This document shows positions 17,052 to 23,912 of a stretch of 64,000 nt of DNA, piece by piece; position 1 is the stretch's first letter; each line of letters begins with the position of its first letter. Location of the stretch: positions 1 through 64,000 of the forward strand of contig JAFABI010000068.1 of assembly GCA_023426125.1 (NCBI GenBank), given 5' to 3'. This DNA is from Bacillota bacterium. Lineage in GTDB: Bacteria > Bacillota > Clostridia > Acetivibrionales > DTU013. The notes beneath the pieces were generated by a model, which worked only from the letters and a program-made list of their open reading frames with translations, ran no database searches and had not been told where the DNA came from. A program made the position numbers and the translations under genes.

Positions 17052-17351
17052 TTATGCTTTATCCTCCTGAAAATCACAATAGTATTTCTTTAACACATGG
17101 ATAATTTCCTCAACCCTGTGGTCAGCGATAGAATAAGTAATGTTTTGGCCATTTTTCGCAAAATCCAGTATCCCATGTGCTTTCAAAAGGGCCAGGTGCT
17201 GTGATAATGCCGACTGTGTAATATTCGGTACTCTCTCGGCGATTTTGCCGACAGTTTTGGGCCCTTCCATCAACGCGCAAAAAATCATCAAACGGTTTTC
17301 ATTCGCTAATACTTTTAATAGCTCCGCCAGCTGTTTCGCTTTTTTTTCCAT
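17052..17351 (-). CDS. ArsR-family transcriptional repressor
   Basis: This 99-residue winged helix protein has the ArsR core: LLKVLANENRLMIFCAL, then the recognition helix region ITQSALSQHLALLKAHGIL, then the wing NITYSI. Cys25 (FCALM) and Cys91 near the C-terminus (KKYYCDF) could sense thiols, sulfide or oxidants, but no classical metal site (CxCxxC) is present. Its start overlaps the upstream gene by 53 nt. A perfect 15-bp inverted repeat covering the operon promoter at 18166-18209 is the probable operator, so the operon is likely autorepressed. Confidence 0.92.
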   Translation of the reverse strand: MEKKAKQLAELLKVLANENRLMIFCALMEGPKTVGKIAERVPNITQSALSQHLALLKAHGILDFAKNGQNITYSIADHRVEEIIHVLKKYYCDFQEDKA

Positions 17352-18153
17352 AGCCTTTATCTCCTTTATTTTTTATATCGCAGATTCCTTTTGTCATTGT
17401 TCCCATGGGGCAGTATACGCACCATGAGCGAGGCCTGAAAAGCATCATTGTAATAAGCCCAAGAACGGTCGATGTCAGCATGACTCCGTAAAACCCAAAT
17501 GCAAATTGGGCAATCCAGGGCGTAACAAACGCAGTATTCGTCCAGTTCCACGGCAGCTTAAATACCCAGAGCAACGTTACCGCCTCTTTTAAGGATGCAC
17601 CTGCAAACACAAGGTATGTCGAATAGATCATCAAAAGAAACATAGTCATAAAAAAAATTAAAAAACCATACCTGAACCATCTGGAACGCAAAAAACCCGG
17701 CGGGCATTTTTTGAAGGAAATTCCCAGCTTGCCGCCTAAAAGCGCAAACAGCTGTCCCCGCCCGCAGTATTTATTGCAGTATGCCTTGTTTCCGGCGATG
17801 ATTGCCATCATCAGCGGAACAAAAAAACAAATTAAACCGAGCCATGCAAAAAGAATGTTAAAAAAGCCAAGAATCAGGTAAACGGAGGATGCAATCCAGA
17901 GATAATCGTACCAATGCTTTTTCTTTGTTTTAAGTACAGGCTTATCCGTATTCTGCATTTTATCTCTTGAATGGATGGAAATGACCGAGGCAGGACAAAC
18001 CTTCACACATTTTCCACACCCTATGCAATTTTGTTCATTTACTACGGCATACATTCCTTTGTATATAGACAGCGCATTCTTCGGACATGCTTTCAAACAG
18101 CTTCCACACGCTATACATTCCTTTGAAACAGAAGCAAATTTTGATTTTGTCAT
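17299..18153 (-). CDS. Membrane-bound 4Fe-4S ferredoxin, NapH/YccM-like
   Basis: This 284-residue protein has two N-terminal 4Fe-4S motifs (CIACGSCLKACP near residue 14, CIGCGKCVKVCP near residue 43), then about four membrane helices between residues 80 and 240, and a late CxxCP motif (CVYCPMGTMT) typical of NapH-like quinol or flavin electron conduits. It is the first gene of the five-gene operon. It could carry electrons between the cytoplasmic ferredoxin and the membrane, feeding CcdA and TlpA. Its 3' end overlaps arsR by 53 bp. Confidence 0.88.
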   Translation of the reverse strand: MTKSKFASVSKECIACGSCLKACPKNALSIYKGMYAVVNEQNCIGCGKCVKVCPASVISIHSRDKMQNTDKPVLKTKKKHWYDYLWIASSVYLILGFFNILFAWLGLICFFVPLMMAIIAGNKAYCNKYCGRGQLFALLGGKLGISFKKCPPGFLRSRWFRYGFLIFFMTMFLLMIYSTYLVFAGASLKEAVTLLWVFKLPWNWTNTAFVTPWIAQFAFGFYGVMLTSTVLGLITMMLFRPRSWCVYCPMGTMTKGICDIKNKGDKGYGKKSETAGGAIKSISE

Positions 18154-18165
18154 TTAAAACCTCAA

Positions 18166-18225
18166 ATGCTAGTATATTAGCAATTTCTTAATTACTAATA
18201 TACTAGCATGCAAGCAATTTGTCAA
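18166..18225 (-). promoter_or_regulatory. Promoter and ArsR operator of the redox operon
   Basis: On the minus strand, TTGACA (18220-18225) and TATATT (18197-18202) lie 17 bp apart, an excellent sigma-A promoter. A perfect 15-bp inverted repeat, ATGCTAGTATATTAG (18166-18180) and its inverse (18195-18209), with a 14-bp spacer, covers the -10 element and start region. Such a site is what an ArsR dimer needs to block transcription. Confidence 0.88.
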
Positions 18226-18401
18226 GTATTACTATAAAATCTTCAACGCATTCTTCAGCCATGACCGCTTTTATACCGTTGCATCGCCGGGGTAGACCAT
18301 TTTATCGGGATTCCTCCCATTCAATCCGTTGTGGAGTCCGACAGAAAGCCTGTAGATCCAGACCTAGCTTTTAAAAATTTTCGTGATTTTTGTATTGCAT
18401 C

Positions 18402-18448
18402 TTGACAAAACCACTCCGTAGATATAAAATCATTAGGAATAATTCCTA
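18402..18448 (+). promoter_or_regulatory. Promoter and Per-box-like operator of the perR-rbr operon
   Basis: TTGACA (18402-18407) and TAAAAT (18425-18430) are 17 bp apart. A perfect 7-1-7 palindrome, TAGGAATAATTCCTA (18434-18448), follows at once and fits the Fur/PerR box pattern (AATnATT centre). This indicates autorepression by the PerR-type protein encoded next. Confidence 0.87.
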
Positions 18449-18469
18449 TTCTTAATTTAGGGTGTTCAT

Positions 18470-18880
18470 GTGGGAAAGCACAGAAAACTGATTTTAGAAA
18501 TTATCATGTCGTCTGCGGAGCATATGACGGCTGAAGAAATTTATATGAAAGCAAAGCAAATACAGCCTTCCATAGCGGTTGGAACTGTTTATCGGAACCT
18601 GGGCCTTATGGCAGCGACGGGAGAAATACGACGGATCGTCATGCCAAATGCACCGGATCGATTTGACAGAACACTGCTTCCTCACGAGCATCTTATTTGT
18701 CAGAATTGCGGAAATCTGTCGGACATATCTGTTTCTGACTTAAAAGGCTATTTGGAAAGGCAAACGGGTATTGAGATTTTGGGGTATGAACTGAATTTGA
18801 AATACATTTGTGATCAATGCAAGCTGTTAAAACAGCCTAACAGGGCAAATTCAATAATCAAAATAAAGGAGAAGATATGA
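18470..18880 (+). CDS. perR: PerR-type peroxide-responsive repressor (Fur family)
   Basis: This 136-residue Fur-family protein starts at a GTG. It has the winged helix (VGTVYRNLGLMAATGEI) and both zinc pairs, CQNC and CDQC. The spacing RFD-x5-H-x-H (RFDRTLLPHEH) matches the Asp85/His91/His93 regulatory metal ligands of Bacillus PerR, so it probably senses peroxide through iron-catalysed His oxidation. A matching palindrome lies on its promoter. The stop overlaps the rubrerythrin start (ATGA), so repressor and detoxifier are made together. Confidence 0.9.
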   Translation: MGKHRKLILEIIMSSAEHMTAEEIYMKAKQIQPSIAVGTVYRNLGLMAATGEIRRIVMPNAPDRFDRTLLPHEHLICQNCGNLSDISVSDLKGYLERQTGIEILGYELNLKYICDQCKLLKQPNRANSIIKIKEKI

Positions 18881-19413
18881 TGAACATTAAAGGCACAAAA
18901 ACAGAAAAAAACCTGGCAGCCGCATTTGCAGGTGAATCTCAGGCAAGGAACAAATACACCTACTTTGCATCGGTTGCAAAAAAAGAAGGCTACGAACAGA
19001 TTGCCGCAATCTTTGAAGCAACGGCAAACAACGAGAAGGAACACGCAAAATTATGGTTCAAAGCTCTCGGGGAACTTGGGGACACCGAGGCTAACCTGCT
19101 TCATGCAGCCGAAGGAGAAAACTACGAGTGGACCGATATGTACGAGGGCTTTGCCAAGGATGCTGCAGAAGAAGGCTTTACTGCTCTTGCGGCACAGTTC
19201 AGAATGGTTGCAAAAATTGAAAAGGCCCACGAGGAAAGATACCGTGCCCTTCTTAACAGTGTAGAAATGAAAAATGTATTTGAAAAGGCAGAGGAAGCCA
19301 TGTGGGAATGCCGGAACTGCGGCCATCTTGTTATGGGCAGGAAGGCACCGGAGGTTTGTCCCGTATGCGCACATCCCAAAAGCTTCTTTGAGGTAAGAAA
19401 AGAAAATTATTAA
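18877..19413 (+). CDS. rbr: Rubrerythrin
   Basis: This protein of about 178 residues has an N-terminal ferritin-like four-helix domain with di-iron ligands (ESQARNKY, NEKEHAK, KIEKAHEERY) and a C-terminal rubredoxin-like iron site (CRNCGH and CPVCAHPKS). Rubrerythrin reduces hydrogen peroxide in anaerobes with electrons from rubredoxin or NADH chains. AAGGAG precedes the double ATG. It is translationally coupled to perR and would be induced when PerR is oxidised. It is the final cargo gene before the right end of element 2. Confidence 0.95.
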   Translation: MMNIKGTKTEKNLAAAFAGESQARNKYTYFASVAKKEGYEQIAAIFEATANNEKEHAKLWFKALGELGDTEANLLHAAEGENYEWTDMYEGFAKDAAEEGFTALAAQFRMVAKIEKAHEERYRALLNSVEMKNVFEKAEEAMWECRNCGHLVMGRKAPEVCPVCAHPKSFFEVRKENY

Positions 19414-19428
19414 TTCTGGGCAGCAGCC

Positions 19429-19466
19429 AATCCCCAAAGTTTTGATATCAAAGCTTTGGGGATTTT
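19429..19466 (+). terminator. Rho-independent terminator after rubrerythrin
   Basis: AATCCCCAAAG pairs with CTTTGGGGATT around a central loop and is followed by a T-rich run. It ends the perR-rbr transcript about 15 bp after the stop and before the element boundary. Confidence 0.85.
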
Positions 19467-19535
19467 TATTTTGCGGCTCAGGATAACAAAGTCATATCCA
19501 TACAGACAATATGCTTCTCTATTTCCTGTCCCCTC

Positions 19536-19565
19536 ATCTACATTGTATGGCATTCAGGAGAGTGT
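19536..19565. other. Attachment site, right end of element 2
   Basis: Inner arm ATCTACATTGTATG (19536-19549), then GCAT, then core TCAGGAGAGTGT (19554-19565), after which the asnB frame resumes with GCA GAT GAG. Confidence 0.88.
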
Positions 19566-20267
19566 GCAGATGAGGTGTTCGGCGGTTATCCGTGGTTTTT
19601 CATGGAGGATAAGCTTTATGCGGACACTTTTCCCTGGTCTGCCAATGTGGATGAGCGGAAAAAGGTCATGTCCGGCGATTTAATTGACAAAATCAAGCCG
19701 GAAGAGTATATCCGCAGGCGTTATACCGAAACCCTTGAGGAGGTCCCGCTTCTGCCCGGAGACACAAAAATCCAGGCACGTCGGAGGGAAATGTTTTATT
19801 TGAATTTCACCTGGTTCATGCAGACGCTCCTTGACCGCAAGGACCGGATGAGTATGGCTAACGGACTGGAGGTCAGGGTGCCCTACTGCGACCACAGGCT
19901 CGTCCAGTACCTTTGGAACATACCCTGGGATATGAAAATGCTGGATGGCAGGGAGAAAGGCCTTCTCCGTAAAGCACTGGAAGGGATTCTGCCCGACGAT
20001 ATCCTGTGGCGTAAAAAGAGTCCATATCCCAAGACCCACAACCCGGCTTACGAAGCGGCCGTGAAAGCGCGTTTGCTGGATATCCTTCACGACGCATCCT
20101 CTCCATTGCTGCCCCTGGTGCATAAAGCCGCTATCCTGGATATGCTGGCGGAAAATTCCGACTACGGCAAGCCATGGTTCGGCCAGCTGATGGCAGGGCC
20201 GCAGATGTATGCCTACCTTATACAGATGGATGCCTGGCTGAGAAAATATAAGGTACGGATACAATAA
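19554..20267 (+). CDS. asnB: Asparagine synthetase, C-terminal half, interrupted by element 2
   Basis: In frame from the shared core, this part encodes SGECADEVFGGYPWF, the conserved synthetase segment, followed by LDRKDRMSMANGLEVRVP and YCDHRLVQYLWNIPW, to a stop at 20267. It completes the adenylation/synthetase domain begun at 12466-13602. A GTG at 19575 could start translation of this half alone, but no good ribosome site precedes it. On its own it lacks the PP-loop and should be inactive. Element excision would give a normal 612-residue enzyme. Confidence 0.93.
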   Translation, partial: SGECADEVFGGYPWFFMEDKLYADTFPWSANVDERKKVMSGDLIDKIKPEEYIRRRYTETLEEVPLLPGDTKIQARRREMFYLNFTWFMQTLLDRKDRMSMANGLEVRVPYCDHRLVQYLWNIPWDMKMLDGREKGLLRKALEGILPDDILWRKKSPYPKTHNPAYEAAVKARLLDILHDASSPLLPLVHKAAILDMLAENSDYGKPWFGQLMAGPQMYAYLIQMDAWLRKYKVRIQ

Positions 20268-20348
20268 GGAAAAGGCTTTGATGTAAGAGCACCCACTGAC
20301 CATGAGGCATTTAGTACAGAGACGGTCATTGGGATGCATAGCGTAAAT

Positions 20349-20494
20349 GTAGAGGGGCGGCTATTGGCCGTCCGCCTGTGACAGGATGCCCAAACCATGG
20401 AATGACGAGCGGTGCGGCAGACAAAAACCGTCCTCTGGTGCGGCAATTGCGTTATCACAGATTGCATTTGCGGACGCGCAATGCGCGCCCCTAC
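20349..20494. repeat. Dispersed composite repeat (GGGGCGG...CGCCCCTA family)
   Basis: This segment starts with a palindromic GGGGCGG..GGCCGTCC unit and ends with GCGGACGCGCAATGCGCGCC plus CCTAC. Between the units lies a spacer with CAAACCATGGAATG and GATTGCATT. The same arrangement occurs at 40754-40896. The ends are inverted copies of (G)TAGGGGCG. Confidence 0.75.
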
Positions 20495-20539
20495 AGTTTC
20501 AATAGTCGCTTTTTATCAGTTAGGAGCACCGGAAATATT

Positions 20540-20604
20540 ACTTCCGATTCTTTTCTGGGGAATGGAGCGCCAAGCGTAGTTCCCCGGAAAAGATTATCGG
20601 AAGT
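20540..20604. repeat. Hairpin repeat of the ACTTCCG...CGGAAGT family
   Basis: ACTTCCGAT, then TTTTC and GGGGAA on one side pair with TTCCCC, GAAAA and ATCGGAAGT on the other. A related element lies at 62047-62111. The rest of the 20268-21019 gap holds no gene I can see; GCCAGG/CCTGGC forms a small hairpin in the leader of the next gene. Confidence 0.65.
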
Positions 20605-21019
20605 TATATTTTCGCCAGTGCTTAGTTTTCCATTTGAATTCAATATCATTTCTAATATCCGGTTGCCAAAGCCGGAATTTCTTATGTTACACCCAGGGTT
20701 TTCCTGCCAAAAATCAAACCTTTACAAAGAATCTGCGTAATATTGTATCAGATAATGCATGGCATTGATTTGATAGCCAACCGGAGGATAAACTCTTTTA
20801 ATGGGCAATGTACGCTTAAATAGGAGGTTTTAATGAGAAATCAACCCTTTATCTGCAGCCGATAACATAATATAATATATCGATATGCATGCATATTGCT
20901 ATTTGTCCCTTGGCAGAAACTGTAAGGACAAGTATGCCTGCAAAGCCGCGGCAGCCAGGAAGCCTGGCGGCATTCTGCAGCTGAAAAAGGAAAGCTGACT
21001 GTTTTAGGGGGTAAAACAG

Positions 21020-21991
21020 ATGAAATATTATGTCGGAGTAGAATTAGGAGTGGCTAATACTGTCGTTGGGGTGGTTGACAAGCATGGGCATTTATTGCGC
21101 AAGGAGTCGCAGCCTACCAACACAAACCGGCCCTTCGAGGAGCTCATTCGGGATTTGGCCGCCTTCATTAACGAGGTTCTGGCCAATGAGGATATTGATG
21201 CAAGAAATGTCAAATACATCGGTGTGGGATTTCCCGGCATCCCCAACACCAAAGAGGGAACGATTGTAAAAAGCTATACTTTAGAACTTCAGAACGCGCC
21301 TGTTAGCGCAGAACTGGAGAAATATTTCCATCTGCCGGTATATGTTGAAAACAGTGCAAACTGTGCAGCTCTGGCAGAAAGCGTCTCAGGCGCGGCCTCG
21401 GACATTGATTTTTCCGTGACCATAAAAATCGGCAACGGCATCGGCTGCGGTATTATCGTCAATAATGAGATCTACAGCGGGTTTAACTTTGCAGGCGCTG
21501 AGCCGGGCCATATGGTGGTTGCCATGGGCGGTGAAACCTGTACCTGCGGAAGAAAAGGCTGTTGGGAGGTCTATGCTTCGGCAACCGCCCTTATCAGGCA
21601 AACGCGTGCGGCAGCGGAGGGCAATCCCAATTCCCTGATACACAAGGTTGTAAACGGTGATTTATCCCAGATCGGCGTCCTCACGGCATTTGAAGCGGCA
21701 AAGCTGGGAGATGCAACTGCAAGGGACGTGGTCTGCAGATACCTGGAATACCTGGGCGAAGGTATTGTGAACATCATTAATGTCATAATGCCCCAGGCAG
21801 TGATTATCAGCGGCGAAATCAGCAAGCTGGGCGACACCTTGCTCAATCCGTTAAGGCTGATTGTGAATGACAGGATCTACAGCAAGGATATAACACAGCC
21901 TGACCTTAAGCCGGCAGAGATGGGCAGTGCGGCAATCGTTATCGGAGCCGCCATGCTGGGTTTGTATAAAGAAAGTAATCTTCCGATATGA
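21020..21991 (+). CDS. ROK-family protein, probably non-catalytic
   Basis: This 323-residue protein has the ROK layout: an N-terminal phosphate-binding segment, a second ATPase lobe, and the ROK zinc signature (GHMVVAMGGETCTCGRKGCWE, with CxCGxxGCxE) near residue 170. Two key places are altered. The DLGGTK-type loop reads ELGVANT, and the catalytic Asp of the NDAN motif is Ser (ENSANCAALAE). Sugar kinase activity is therefore doubtful; a sensor role is possible. No DNA-binding domain is present. A GGGGG-type ribosome site precedes the ATG. The permease gene follows after 39 bp and may be co-transcribed. Confidence 0.85.
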   Translation: MKYYVGVELGVANTVVGVVDKHGHLLRKESQPTNTNRPFEELIRDLAAFINEVLANEDIDARNVKYIGVGFPGIPNTKEGTIVKSYTLELQNAPVSAELEKYFHLPVYVENSANCAALAESVSGAASDIDFSVTIKIGNGIGCGIIVNNEIYSGFNFAGAEPGHMVVAMGGETCTCGRKGCWEVYASATALIRQTRAAAEGNPNSLIHKVVNGDLSQIGVLTAFEAAKLGDATARDVVCRYLEYLGEGIVNIINVIMPQAVIISGEISKLGDTLLNPLRLIVNDRIYSKDITQPDLKPAEMGSAAIVIGAAMLGLYKESNLPI

Positions 21992-22030
21992 GTATGGGAA
22001 GGATATCATAGAAAGAATAACAGGTGAAAT

Positions 22031-23905
22031 ATGAGAGCAAGGTTTAAGAGATTTTTAATCGGCAGGCCGCTGAAAAATGAGGAATTGGGCGGAGAAAAAT
22101 TCGGTGTTTTATGGGGGCTTCCCATTCTTTCCAGCGATGCCATTTCCTCTGTCGCATATGCTGGGCAGGAAATACTGATCGTTCTGATTCCGGCCATCGG
22201 CATGCTGGCCTTTCGGCAGCTGACGTTCATTTCGGCGGGCATCATTGTGCTGCTGGCAATCCTGACCCTTTCCTACCGTCAAACCATTGACAGTTATCCC
22301 AACGGCGGAGGGGCATTTATCGTGGCCAAAGAAAATATAGGCTTGATTGCCGGCGTCACCGCCGGTTCCGCGTTAAGTATAGGGTATGTCCTGACGGTTG
22401 CCGTAAGTATTGCTTCCGGCGTGGACCAAATCGCCTCGGCATTCCCTGTATTAATGCCCTACACGGTTTATTTGTGCCTCTTTGTCATACTTCTTATGAC
22501 AATAGGAAATCTGAGGGGCATTAAGGAATCTGCCAAGATTTTCAGCCTGCCCACCTACTTTTTTATCTTTTCCATTATGGTCATGTTAATCGTAGGAATG
22601 ATAAAGATTTTTGGCGGCTATAAGCCGGAACCGCTCGAAATCGCGCAGGACACTCTGCAGCCGCTGACACTGCTGCTGCTTCTGAAGGCATTTACAAACG
22701 GCTGCGCCGCATTGACAGGCGTAGAGGCGGTAAGCAATGCAGTCCCGAATTTCAAAGAGCCTTCCGCAAAGAATGCCAAGACTGTTTTAGTCCTGCTGTC
22801 CACACTGGTTTTGATCGTATTTGGAGGTACCTCGATCATTGCAAACTACTATCCCATTAATCCGGAGAAAGGGGCCATGCTTGTCCAGATATCCGCAATG
22901 GTATTTGGCAGAACGCTTCCATTTTATATCATCACCGCCCTGTCCTTCACCATACTGGTGCTTGCAGCCAATACCGCATATTTCGGGTTTCCGAACCTGA
23001 TTTCCGTCATGGCAAAGGAAGGGTTTGTTCCCAGGCAGTTCAATATGCGGGGTGACCGGTTGAGCTATTCCAACGGAATCATTGCTCTCTCCGCAATCGC
23101 CGGCCTTCTTGTGGTGGTATTTAATGCGGATGTCACCTCGCTCATCGGGCTGTATGCCATCGGTGTATTTATTTCCTTTACCCTGTCGCAGTCCGGGATG
23201 TTTTTCAAGTGGCTGAGGCAAAAGGGGGATAATTGGATTGTAAAAGCCTGCATCAACGGGTTTGGCGCACTTGTAACCTTTGCGGTGGTCATTGTCATCG
23301 CCGTTACAAAATTCACGCAGGGAACGTGGATTGTTGTCATCGTCATCCCTATCTTTATATTTTTGATGCTAAAAGTGAAAAAGCACTATATCGCCTTGAA
23401 CAAGCAGTTGAAAATAACCCCGGAGGAGCTGGCGGCCATTGATGTGTCCCGTGACGTCTACCGCAACAGGGTCATTGTACCGGTAGAGAGCATCAATAAA
23501 GCAAGTATAAGGGCTTTGCGGTATGCAAGGACTATTTCCGAAAATGTCATCGCCTTCAACGTCTCAACCGACGAAGAACAGGGCAGAAAGCTCCGGGAAA
23601 AATACAGCACGTTTAACACCGACGTTCCGCTAATCATAAAGTATTCACCCTTCAGAAAGGTTGTGGATCCGCTGTTGAGGTTTATCGAATCGGCGGAGTA
23701 CGATTACCAGAAGGGAGATATTATCACCGTCATCCTTCCCCAGTTTGTAGTACGGACATGGTGGAACAATATCCTTCACAACCATACGAGGCTGTTCATT
23801 GAAAGGCAATTGCTGAAGCACAAGCATATTGTCGTCTCTACCATGCCCTTGCAGTTGAAGGACGATGATGTGGTACTGAGATCCCCCAAATACCGGGGTA
23901 AATAA
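22031..23905 (+). CDS. APC-superfamily permease, KimA (YdaO)-like potassium transporter
   Basis: This 624-residue protein has about 12 membrane helices (residues 30-440) and a cytoplasmic C-terminal domain of about 170 residues with a UspA-like look (NRVIVPVESINKASIRAL). The segment PILSSDAISSVAYAGQE near the N-terminus and SYPNGGGAFIVAKEN match the KimA/YdaO group, which imports potassium with protons and is inhibited by c-di-AMP. An amino acid permease of the same superfamily is the alternative. No c-di-AMP riboswitch is visible in the 39 bp upstream. Confidence 0.8.
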   Translation: MRARFKRFLIGRPLKNEELGGEKFGVLWGLPILSSDAISSVAYAGQEILIVLIPAIGMLAFRQLTFISAGIIVLLAILTLSYRQTIDSYPNGGGAFIVAKENIGLIAGVTAGSALSIGYVLTVAVSIASGVDQIASAFPVLMPYTVYLCLFVILLMTIGNLRGIKESAKIFSLPTYFFIFSIMVMLIVGMIKIFGGYKPEPLEIAQDTLQPLTLLLLLKAFTNGCAALTGVEAVSNAVPNFKEPSAKNAKTVLVLLSTLVLIVFGGTSIIANYYPINPEKGAMLVQISAMVFGRTLPFYIITALSFTILVLAANTAYFGFPNLISVMAKEGFVPRQFNMRGDRLSYSNGIIALSAIAGLLVVVFNADVTSLIGLYAIGVFISFTLSQSGMFFKWLRQKGDNWIVKACINGFGALVTFAVVIVIAVTKFTQGTWIVVIVIPIFIFLMLKVKKHYIALNKQLKITPEELAAIDVSRDVYRNRVIVPVESINKASIRALRYARTISENVIAFNVSTDEEQGRKLREKYSTFNTDVPLIIKYSPFRKVVDPLLRFIESAEYDYQKGDIITVILPQFVVRTWWNNILHNHTRLFIERQLLKHKHIVVSTMPLQLKDDDVVLRSPKYRGK

Positions 23906-23912
23906 GGGGCGC

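Larger units (their letters stand above)
13591..19553. mobile_element. Integrated LSR element 2 (5,963 bp) in asnB with redox cargo
   Basis: Direct copies of the 12-bp core TCAGGAGAGTGT (13591-13602 and 19554-19565) bound the element. Just inside lie the arms of a perfect 14-bp inverted repeat, CATACAATGTAGAT (13603-13616) and ATCTACATTGTATG (19536-19549). Joining the ends gives one near-symmetric attP, and removal restores asnB exactly. Content is one recombinase, a small coupled ORF, and a compact redox set with its own two regulators. There is no relaxase, replication or phage gene. AT-richer sequence in 15.4-18.5 kb contrasts with the asnB flanks. Confidence 0.92.

Noticed and set aside
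13591..19553. Element 2 as a prophage or conjugative element.
   Set aside because: No capsid, tail, lysis, relaxase, coupling protein or replication gene is present in the 6 kb.
21992..22030. c-di-AMP (ydaO) riboswitch ahead of the KimA-like gene.
   Set aside because: Only 39 bp separate it from the previous gene, and the longer leader at 20700-21019 shows no ydaO consensus that I can recognise.
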